Of a stretch of 64,000 nucleotides of DNA, positions 8,912 to 15,633 are shown piece after piece. The notes beneath the pieces were generated by a model that was not told where the DNA came from, searched no databases, and saw nothing but the letters and a program-made list of their open reading frames with translations. The stretch is from NCBI GenBank assembly GCA_030432905.1, contig JAUILU010000002.1, forward strand, positions 1-64,000, written 5' to 3'. The first letter of the stretch is position 1. Every line of letters begins with the position of its first letter. A program made the position numbers and the translations under genes. This DNA is from Phycisphaerae bacterium. Lineage in GTDB: Bacteria; Planctomycetota; Phycisphaerae; Phycisphaerales; UBA1924.

Positions 8912-9127
8912 ATGGACACAAGAACAGACCACATCGTACCACTCGACAAACTAGCCATACGCCTAAGGCTATCACGTCGTTGGCTTCACCAAGAGGCTAT
9001 AGCAGGCCGCATTCCTTCACTCAAAGCCGGGCAGCGCCGAGTCTTTAATGTCCGTGCTGTGGAGCTTGCCCTTGCGAAGCGAGCGGCAGACCAGTCAACA
9101 CAGAAGCCGAAAGGCGGTGCCTCATAA
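8912..9127 (+). CDS. Small helix-turn-helix protein, excisionase/AlpA-like
   Basis: The 71-residue protein carries a winged-helix/MerR-like HTH (LDKLAIRLRLSRRWLHQEAIAGRIPSLKAGQRR-type: LAIRLRLSRRWL then GRIPSLKAG then RRVF), the layout of phage excisionases and the DNA-binding helix_turn_helix_17 group (target-contact helix, then Arg-rich wing). Such proteins usually act as recombination directionality factors or transcriptional regulators for the cognate integrase. It is followed by a second HTH frame overlapping its stop by 4 bases. No clear ribosome site was seen before the ATG. I infer a role in excision or element gene control. Confidence 0.72.
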   Translation: MDTRTDHIVPLDKLAIRLRLSRRWLHQEAIAGRIPSLKAGQRRVFNVRAVELALAKRAADQSTQKPKGGAS

Positions 9128-9333
9128 CCAGGTACCAAAACCTCTACACGATCCCGGAAATCGCACGCGAGCTGGGCACCACCGCAAACGTCGTTCGCTG
9201 GGTCATGGCCCGCGACAGACTCTCAACAACCGAGCACGGCAACATCGACGACGCGACAGCCGAAGCCATCGAACTAGGGCTCGGCGACGACGACAACTAC
9301 ATCAGCCAAAAGGAGACACAAGACAATGGCTAG
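9124..9333 (+). CDS. Small MerR/HTH-like protein with an apparent ATA start
   Basis: This frame encodes about 69 residues with a clear DNA-binding pattern: YTIPEIARELGTTANVVRWV followed by an acidic tail (ELGLGDDDN). It has no ATG, GTG or TTG anywhere between the upstream in-frame stop (9046) and the HTH. The likeliest initiation is the ATA at 9124, which overlaps the previous stop as ATAA, mirroring the ATGA overlaps of the element, with AAAGG about 9 bases upstream. The end overlaps the next gene by 8 bases (ATGGCTAG). Alternatives are a sequencing error or a frameshift fusion to the preceding HTH protein. That it is coding is fairly secure; the start is not. Confidence 0.55.
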   Translation: MTRYQNLYTIPEIARELGTTANVVRWVMARDRLSTTEHGNIDDATAEAIELGLGDDDNYISQKETQDNG

Positions 9334-9826
9334 GCAGATCAACCGAAGAAGACCGCAGGGATCCGGCAAGATAACAAGCGGTCGCAATTTCCTCTTCAAT
9401 CGTAGCACCGACGCATATTTGGACAAGGCCGACCGCACCGAACTCGCGAAGTTCCGAGAGCGATGTGTGGCACGTGTCGTGCGAGATAATCCCAACTACT
9501 TCGCCGCCGCCGGCGTGTTGTTCGTCGTGTTGCTCTTCGAGCACAAGCGCGAGGCGCTGGAGACTCTTGGCCGCACTCTGCCACTCCCCGAAGATATGGA
9601 GCCAAGATCCAACGGCCACGTCATTCGACGGCTCAATCGAGACAGGCTCCTGAAGCGGGCGGGTACAGGCGAATCCAAGTTCGACTCATCCAATCACGGG
9701 CTACGGAACATCTGGCGCCTTCGTGACGAGGCTGAAGCGTTCACGTGGCTACAGAAGCGAGCTGGCTGGCTCGTTCGCGAGCTTCGCATCCCAAATCCGA
9801 CCGAGTCGGCAACCACCTCTAACTAA
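9326..9826 (+). CDS. Hypothetical element protein
   Basis: The 166-residue protein starts at an ATG with AGGAG about 9 bases upstream and overlaps the preceding HTH gene by 8 bases. It is basic at the N-terminus (ARQINRRRPQGSGK), has a hydrophobic stretch (YFAAAGVLFVVLLF) around residues 58-71, and a basic C-terminal half. I do not recognise a family. The tight overlap places it in the same transcription unit as the HTH proteins and probably the primase downstream. Confidence 0.7.
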   Translation: MARQINRRRPQGSGKITSGRNFLFNRSTDAYLDKADRTELAKFRERCVARVVRDNPNYFAAAGVLFVVLLFEHKREALETLGRTLPLPEDMEPRSNGHVIRRLNRDRLLKRAGTGESKFDSSNHGLRNIWRLRDEAEAFTWLQKRAGWLVRELRIPNPTESATTSN

Positions 9827-9931
9827 ATCCCCTTCCTGTGCGTGGGGAGCTTTCCACAACTACACGAAGCCCGACGCCTGGCTCGATCGAGGACGCACCC
9901 TCTGAGCAGGTGTCGGGCGGAGCACGACAGC

Positions 9932-10168
9932 ATGAGCAGCGTCTATGGCGATGACCCTCGCCACTACTACTCGCATGTCACGCGCGAGCGAGAGCGTGAA
10001 CAGACACTCGGCCTACGTCCTTCGGGCGCGCTGCCCGAAATCGAATGGATCGACGACCCGAACCGCAAGCCCGTCACCTTCCCGGTGAGGCGTTCTCGGC
10101 CAGTCAAAGTATCAACCAACACGATTCACGATCACATCACCTTCTTGGGCCACCGGAGGGCCAGCTAA
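9932..10168 (+). CDS. Small hypothetical protein immediately upstream of the primase
   Basis: The 78-residue product begins MSSVYGDDPRHYYSH with GGAG upstream. A longer in-frame start at 9842 would add Arg/Pro-rich residues of poor coding character. Its stop TAA abuts the primase ATG with no spacing, which implies co-translation. The protein is basic and polar with no recognisable domain. It may assist the primase or be a regulator; only the operon position supports that. Confidence 0.55.
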   Translation: MSSVYGDDPRHYYSHVTREREREQTLGLRPSGALPEIEWIDDPNRKPVTFPVRRSRPVKVSTNTIHDHITFLGHRRAS

Positions 10169-12619
10169 ATGACGCCAACAGAAACTGTTCTCTCTGCGCT
10201 ATCCGATCTTGGCTGCGAACCCCGCCCATGTGGCGGCTCATACAAGGCAAGGTGTCCGGCCCACGACGATGGAAATCCGAGTCTGTCGGTATCAACCAGC
10301 GAAGACGGGAAATGCCTGGTGTGTTGCCACGCGGGCTGTAGCCACGCTCAGATCGTCTCGGAACTAGGTCTAGAGCAAGCGGACCTCTTTCCCGGTGATG
10401 GGCATGCTGGCCACCTCAGGGCACGCTACACGAAGCCTGCAGCGCTAGACACCCGTCGTCGTTACGCAACCGCGAGAGAGGCGGCCGAGAGCCTTACCCG
10501 CTCGCTCGGTCAGTGGGATCACAAATGGCACTACGACGACGCCGATGGATACGCAACGGGGCTGGTGCTTCGATGGGATTCGCCGACTGGCAAGGAGATC
10601 CGCCCTATATCACTCGTCGAGGGCGGCTGGGTCATTGGCGCTCACGCCGACCCGCGACCACTCTGGAACCTTCCAGACCTCAGCGACGCCAAACAGGTCT
10701 TTCTCTGCGAGGGTGAGCCAGCGGCATCCTGTGCGTTCGAGATGGGCTTGCACGCGACGACTAGTCAGGGAGGATCGAAAGCGGCGTCACACAGCGATTG
10801 GTCGCCACTGGCTGGCAAAGAGGTGGTGATACTCCCCGACAATGATCACGCCGGTGAGGCATATGCCGCCGACGTAATCGCGTGTCTTTCGTGCCTGAGC
10901 CCCGCGCCAACCGTGAAGATCGTGCGTCTGCCGGGACTGCCTGACAAGGGCGATCTTGTCGATTTCATCGAGGCCAACGTCGGGCGAGGGCTTGCTGAGA
11001 TTGAGAGAACGATCCGCGAAGCCGTCAACGCAGCCGAGCATGTCAACATTGACGGGTTCGACGTCGAAGATACAGGGGGCGGCAAAGTCGGGATCGGGAG
11101 TTTTGTGTCTACGAAACTATCTGGTGATCTCGAATATTCGCCGTTTCCAGTCTCAGAACTGCCTTTTGGATTTCGTAGTTTTGTAGACGCTGCGGCGAAG
11201 GCGATCGGATGTGACCAAAGCTACGTCGCGCTGCCTCTGTTGTCCGGTCTTGCGGCTTCCATTGGAACATCGTGTCGTATCCAGATCAAGCACGACTGGA
11301 GCGAGCCTGCAATCGTTTGGACAGCGATCGTTGGCGAGAGTGGTACCAGCAAGAGTCCGGCCATCGAAGCCGCACTACGTCCGGTGCGTGCACATCAACG
11401 CGATGCGTTCGCTGAACATGCCGAACTCAAAGATGAATTCGACGAAACCTTGCTGCGTTACGATCGCGACCTCGCGGGATGGAAGAAATCCGGATGCACA
11501 GGCCCTGCCCCTGAGGCCCCTGAAGAACCAACACCGGATCGATTCTGGATCGACGACGCCACAACTGAATCGCTGCTCAAACTGCTACAAGAAAACCCAC
11601 GCGGGCTCCTGATGGTGCGTGATGAGTTGGCTGGTTGGTTTGCCGGCTTCGATCGGTACGCGGCGAGCAAGGGGGGCGATGCGAGCCGCTGGATCGAGAT
11701 GTTTGGAGCTCGCCCGATCGTCGTGGACAGGAAGGGTGTCGGGTCGTTGTACGTCCATTCGGCAGCCGTGAGTGTTTGCGGTGGCATCCAGCCTTCGATA
11801 CTCAAACGATCACTCAGCCAAGAACACCGAGACAGTGGGCTCGCTGCTCGTCTGCTGCTGGCGTATCCGCCACGAACACCGAAGCGATGGACCGAAGACA
11901 GCATTACCCCAGAGATCGAGCGAACCGTCTCACAGGCGTTCAGTCGTCTTTACGGCATCGACCCCGACTGCGACCATGAAGGGCGCGACAAGCCTCACCT
12001 GATCCCCCTGAGCACCGATGGCAAGCGAGAGTGGATTGAGTTTTTCAATCAACACGCTGAACAACAGGCAAGGCTCAGTGGAGACGAAGCGGCAGCATTT
12101 GCCAAGCTCGAAGGCTACGCGGCCAGGTTTGCCCTGATCATCCATCTCTCGAAGTGGGCATTGGGCGAAGACGAAGTGCCAACCCCTCTTACACCGATCA
12201 GCGCCTCGTCTATCCGTGCCGGCGTCACGATCACAAGGTGGTTCGGGAATGAAGCCCAACGTGTCTATGCAATGCTCAGCGAGAGCAAGAAGGATGCCGA
12301 ACTGCGTTCTCTTGTTGAGGTGGTCAGCAAGGCAGGCGGTAGTATGAGCGGCCGTGAACTGATGCAAGCTCGCAGAGGCTTCCAAACAGTCCAAGAGGCC
12401 GAAACGTGCTTGCACTCAATAGTCGAACATGGTTGGGGTGTATGGATCACACCAAAACGCGAAGGCACAGGACGTCCGAAGGCTCGAAGAGTTCTGATCA
12501 ATGCCGTCTACAAAACTACAAAACCCCATTCCGACACCGCCAGAGGGGGTTTTGTAGACGGGGTACCAGTAAGCAGCCCAAGTCTGACCGCTTCTGGTGA
12601 AGCAAAGGAGGCCGGATGA
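10169..12619 (+). CDS. Primase/helicase-like replication protein: CHC2-type zinc finger, TOPRIM, DUF3987
   Basis: The 816-residue protein has a DnaG-like zinc-binding site near the N-terminus (C29-x2-H32, C49-x2-C52), then a TOPRIM-like region (LCEGEPAA near 188, VILPDNDHAGEAYA near 225), and a long DUF3987-type ATPase region with a degenerate Walker A (GESGTSKS, about 389-396) and the MVRDELAGWF block expected near the Walker B. Proteins of this build initiate replication of phages, plasmids and integrative elements. It lies between two short genes, starting directly after one stop and overlapping the next start by 4 bases (ATGA). I infer autonomous replication of the excised element. The C-terminal about 50 residues are low-complexity and coincide with palindromic DNA at 12505-12560. 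Confidence 0.82.
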   Translation: MTPTETVLSALSDLGCEPRPCGGSYKARCPAHDDGNPSLSVSTSEDGKCLVCCHAGCSHAQIVSELGLEQADLFPGDGHAGHLRARYTKPAALDTRRRYATAREAAESLTRSLGQWDHKWHYDDADGYATGLVLRWDSPTGKEIRPISLVEGGWVIGAHADPRPLWNLPDLSDAKQVFLCEGEPAASCAFEMGLHATTSQGGSKAASHSDWSPLAGKEVVILPDNDHAGEAYAADVIACLSCLSPAPTVKIVRLPGLPDKGDLVDFIEANVGRGLAEIERTIREAVNAAEHVNIDGFDVEDTGGGKVGIGSFVSTKLSGDLEYSPFPVSELPFGFRSFVDAAAKAIGCDQSYVALPLLSGLAASIGTSCRIQIKHDWSEPAIVWTAIVGESGTSKSPAIEAALRPVRAHQRDAFAEHAELKDEFDETLLRYDRDLAGWKKSGCTGPAPEAPEEPTPDRFWIDDATTESLLKLLQENPRGLLMVRDELAGWFAGFDRYAASKGGDASRWIEMFGARPIVVDRKGVGSLYVHSAAVSVCGGIQPSILKRSLSQEHRDSGLAARLLLAYPPRTPKRWTEDSITPEIERTVSQAFSRLYGIDPDCDHEGRDKPHLIPLSTDGKREWIEFFNQHAEQQARLSGDEAAAFAKLEGYAARFALIIHLSKWALGEDEVPTPLTPISASSIRAGVTITRWFGNEAQRVYAMLSESKKDAELRSLVEVVSKAGGSMSGRELMQARRGFQTVQEAETCLHSIVEHGWGVWITPKREGTGRPKARRVLINAVYKTTKPHSDTARGGFVDGVPVSSPSLTASGEAKEAG
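12505..12560. repeat. Nested inverted repeats built from CTACAAAA / TTTTGTAG
   Basis: CTACAAAACCCC (12516-12527) pairs perfectly with GGGGTTTTGTAG (12546-12557), and the overlapping CGTCTACAAAA (12505-12515) pairs with TTTTGTAGACG (12550-12560), so two alternative hairpins are possible. The octamer recurs in the same gene at 11179-11186 exactly and at 11109-11116 and 11171-11178 with one change. They could be iteron-like origin sites or regulatory DNA at the end of the primase gene; coding constraint is an alternative. Confidence 0.45.
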
Positions 12620-13017
12620 ACACCGACCTACTCGCCGAGACGGCGGTCGAGATCCACGAAATCGAACGCCGTCTCGATGCCGAGATCGAGATCAGGCGGG
12701 CGCACGTTTCCGTGAGCGCGTTCGTGATGGACGACAACGCCAAGTCGGCCAAACTCGCTCCCGTCAACCCGGACAATGCGCACCTCGTCGAAGACAGCGA
12801 CACGCCGCTGGCCTCCTACACGCTGGAGAACGTCGTCTGCGAGCATCCGGTACTGCATCGCGTTGTCTACGTCGCCCGCATCCGCTTCCGCAGCAGGGGG
12901 CAAGCAACGTCCTCTGGCTGGCCGGCTACCACCGCTGAGGGGTGCGCCCGATTCCTGATCCATGAGTTCAACCAAGACTTCACGTTCAACAACGCATTCA
13001 ACAAAGGCAAACCATGA
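12616..13017 (+). CDS. Hypothetical element protein
   Basis: The 133-residue protein overlaps the primase stop by 4 bases (ATGA) and its own stop overlaps the next start in the same way, so the three are translationally coupled. It begins with a helical segment rich in Glu/Arg (AVEIHEIERRLDAEIEIRRA), followed by a mixed region with two Cys. I recognise no family. The position between a replication protein and a tape-measure-like protein gives no reliable functional hint. Confidence 0.68.
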   Translation: MNTDLLAETAVEIHEIERRLDAEIEIRRAHVSVSAFVMDDNAKSAKLAPVNPDNAHLVEDSDTPLASYTLENVVCEHPVLHRVVYVARIRFRSRGQATSSGWPATTAEGCARFLIHEFNQDFTFNNAFNKGKP

Positions 13018-14477
13018 GCAACAGCAACAAGCTCGGCACGCAGTACATTGAGGTTCAGGCACGCGTCGAGAAGGCAGAGCGAAAGCTGGCCGAGTTCAAG
13101 CAGAAGGTCAGCGAGACCGCCACCAGCGCCGACGCGAGCGCCGACAAGATCGGACAGGGTTTCGACAACGCCGGCACGCGCGTCAAGGACGGCATGAAAA
13201 AAGCGGAGCGGGGAGTCGACAGCTTCGCCGACGAGCTGGAGCGACTGCAGCGAGAGGTTCGCGAGGCGCGCGCCGAGCTTGCCAAGCTGGACGCCAAAGC
13301 GAAGCAGACCGGTCAGGAGGTCTCGGGGATCGGGGCGTCGTTTACACGCGTGACCGGCGGTGCAGAGAAGCTGCAGGGCGTGCTAGGCAAGCTCTTGATC
13401 CCGGCTGCCATCGTTGCCAGCGTGAAGGGTCTTATTGACTCGCTGAAGGCTGCCAACGACGAGGCCACGCAGCTTCGCCGCACGTTCGACGACATGGCCG
13501 ACGACGCCGAGAGGACAGCGGCTCGGGCGGTCGCGGCCAACGACGTCTCGGACGCGGTACTGAGCCAGCAGGACATACTCAAAGAGGCTCAGCGACAGGC
13601 CGACGCGATCAACAGGCAGATGTACGACAGCATCGCCGAGACCAGCTCGCTCTTCTCGAAGTTCAAAGGCAGCATCGCGGGGCTGGTATACGGGGAAGAC
13701 AACAGCGCCGACGCCAAGATCAGAGCGGCCAACGAGGCGACCGAGCGGATCTTCAGCGCCTCCCTGAAACGCATCCAGGCCTCCAAGACCGCAAGCGATC
13801 GAGCCATAGCCGCAGAGGCACAGGAGGCGATCGACGCGCTAGAGCAACGCCGCCTGTCCGCCATAGAGCGAGAGATCGAGGCGGAGCGAGCTGCAATCGA
13901 CCGGCTGCGTGAGCTGCGTGAGCAGGCCGATAGCGACGCGACCCGCAACAAGATCGAAGAGGCGATCCTCGCCACGCAGATCGAATCTTCATACCGGCGC
14001 GAGGCCATCCACCAAGAAGCCGAACTCGCCAAGCGGCTGGCCGACGAACGCAGCAGGGCAGAGATCGAGGCCATCGAAGCGCGGGCGCTCGCCGCCGAGC
14101 GGTCGCTGCTGACAACTGCTGAGCAGGTGAAGGCGCGACAGGCCGACGAGCTAGCGGAGGTGCGGGAACAGATCGCCGAAGTCAGGCGAGACGGCATCGA
14201 CACCGCGACGGGTGAGGACCGGACGCTAGCTGCGCTCCAACGAATCGAGGCCGTGCTCATCACGCAGGCTGAGTGGGCCGCACAGGCTGACGCTAAGCGG
14301 CTGGAAGCCGAGAGGGAACGCGACCGGGCAGCGCCGGACATGATGCGTGAGGCGGTCGGAGAGAGCGTCCAGAGGGTCTTTGACAACATGGGTGTCCTGC
14401 AGATCCAACAGACATTGGGGGCTATCTACAGAAACTCAGAAGCAATCGCGGACGAGGTGCGGAGCAGGGCGTACTAG
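13014..14477 (+). CDS. Phage tail tape-measure-like coiled-coil protein
   Basis: The 487-residue protein has the outline of a short tape-measure protein: an N-terminal segment with repeated Lys/Ala heptads (VEKAERKLAEFKQKVSE), a hydrophobic patch (LLIPAAIVASVKGLI, about 125-140), then a very long Glu/Arg/Ala coiled coil (about 190-440). Tape-measure proteins set siphovirus tail length and enter the host envelope during DNA injection. No other tail or head genes are present, so it may be a remnant, a decoy or a structural helper acting on a helper phage. A generic coiled-coil protein is the main alternative. It overlaps the preceding gene by 4 bases. Confidence 0.55.
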   Translation: MSNSNKLGTQYIEVQARVEKAERKLAEFKQKVSETATSADASADKIGQGFDNAGTRVKDGMKKAERGVDSFADELERLQREVREARAELAKLDAKAKQTGQEVSGIGASFTRVTGGAEKLQGVLGKLLIPAAIVASVKGLIDSLKAANDEATQLRRTFDDMADDAERTAARAVAANDVSDAVLSQQDILKEAQRQADAINRQMYDSIAETSSLFSKFKGSIAGLVYGEDNSADAKIRAANEATERIFSASLKRIQASKTASDRAIAAEAQEAIDALEQRRLSAIEREIEAERAAIDRLRELREQADSDATRNKIEEAILATQIESSYRREAIHQEAELAKRLADERSRAEIEAIEARALAAERSLLTTAEQVKARQADELAEVREQIAEVRRDGIDTATGEDRTLAALQRIEAVLITQAEWAAQADAKRLEAERERDRAAPDMMREAVGESVQRVFDNMGVLQIQQTLGAIYRNSEAIADEVRSRAY

Positions 14478-14531
14478 ATGGTCAATTTGTACTCGGAAGT
14501 ATTTGATTGCATGCATTAGGGCAATGCCGCT

Positions 14532-15203
14532 TCACTCGGAGGACTGTCTGCTACGAAGTTGAATTAGCAACATGTCTTCTAACATGTCCTCTAACTCCAT
14601 TACTCCGACCTCGCCTTTATCTTTCCACCTCTCATCAGCCTTCATCAAGCCCTGATAATAAGGCGCTTTCACACCTACCGTAAACTTGCTCTCTGCAATT
14701 TGCTCGGGAATCGTCTTTCTACCAGGCAGCTGGATCCCCAACCTAATGCACAATGCGATGTAGGAAATCATTCGAGAAGTCCTGCCATTCCCATCAACAA
14801 ATGGATGAATCCAATTCAATCGCCACAGCAAGTACGCCGAAATATGTACGGCACTAGTTTTCGTTGGATCATTCACATACTCTAGCATCTCGTCTACATA
14901 GCTAGGAACGTCCGGCCACACAGGGGGGATGTGCTGTGATACCCGCACCTCTTTTTGCCTGTAAACACCTGCAGACTTCATGATTCCACCGATAGCGTAT
15001 CTATTCAATTCCAACAGATGATCGGATGTGAATTGAAACGCAGATGATTCGCCTGAGGCGATCGCACTGTCGATAAACTTTCTTGCATAATCAAACTGAA
15101 GGAGGCCGTTTTCTGCCTCCTTCAGCGCGCGTTCATGTTCGTTTTCAATTACAGTTTCGCGATTCGAATCGTCAGAATTTTCAATTCTAGTGGTCGGATC
15201 CAT
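14532..15203 (-). CDS. Fic-domain protein (probable AMP-transferase toxin)
   Basis: The 223-residue protein carries a complete Fic active-site motif, HPFVDGNGRTSR at about residues 133-144, matching HxFx(D/E)GNGRxxR, which supplies the catalytic His, the Mg-binding acidic residue and the phosphate-binding Arg residues. Fic enzymes transfer AMP or other phosphate groups to target proteins and are commonly toxins of toxin-antitoxin pairs. The upstream frame overlaps it by 17 bases and may be its antitoxin. The DNA is clearly more AT-rich than the flanks, suggesting separate acquisition. The N-terminal AENG is not a clean internal inhibitory motif. Confidence 0.85.
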   Translation of the reverse strand: MDPTTRIENSDDSNRETVIENEHERALKEAENGLLQFDYARKFIDSAIASGESSAFQFTSDHLLELNRYAIGGIMKSAGVYRQKEVRVSQHIPPVWPDVPSYVDEMLEYVNDPTKTSAVHISAYLLWRLNWIHPFVDGNGRTSRMISYIALCIRLGIQLPGRKTIPEQIAESKFTVGVKAPYYQGLMKADERWKDKGEVGVMELEDMLEDMLLIQLRSRQSSE

Positions 15204-15474
15204 GCCCGGAGTCTATCCGGGTTGCTGCTGTATTGATCGATTCTTTTGTCACTTTGTCGTTCTCGATATTGGTATTACCGTACGCAAAGCTTCTTCGCTG
15301 AGCCTCTGACTCATCGCAACTCATAGTTGTGGATCGCGCTTCGTCAATCAACGTTTCGAGTTCCTGCCTCATAATGTCACTCCAGTTGCCAACCACAGCT
15401 CTAACCAAAGAACCTAACACACGATAGGTCTTTGATAGGGCCTCCATCTCTGTGGTCGGCACTCCAATATACAT
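15187..15474 (-). CDS. Candidate antitoxin of the adjacent Fic protein
   Basis: The 95-residue protein is encoded just upstream of the Fic gene, overlapping it by 17 bases, the usual antitoxin-first order. Its central SFAYGN (about residues 67-72), followed by NIEND, resembles the (S/T)xxxE(G/N) inhibitory motif of Fic antitoxins but with Gly instead of Glu. The N-terminal half is helical. There is no DNA-binding domain that I can see. If it is an antitoxin, it would block ATP positioning in the Fic pocket. The start could be the ATG at 15474 or the later in-frame ATG at MEALSK. Confidence 0.55.
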   Translation of the reverse strand: MYIGVPTTEMEALSKTYRVLGSLVRAVVGNWSDIMRQELETLIDEARSTTMSCDESEAQRRSFAYGNTNIENDKVTKESINTAATRIDSGHGSDH

Positions 15475-15633
15475 CGGCTAACTGTCAATTGTTCTTTCAG
15501 AATGAAGTTTGTCGCCAAAAATCCGTGATTAGGGCTCCTGAGGCTATATACCTAGTAGAAAGGCGCTCATTCAGGGTGCTCATAAACGCCAGCCCAATAC
15601 AATTCGCATCGGTCGGCATTATTGCTTGACACC

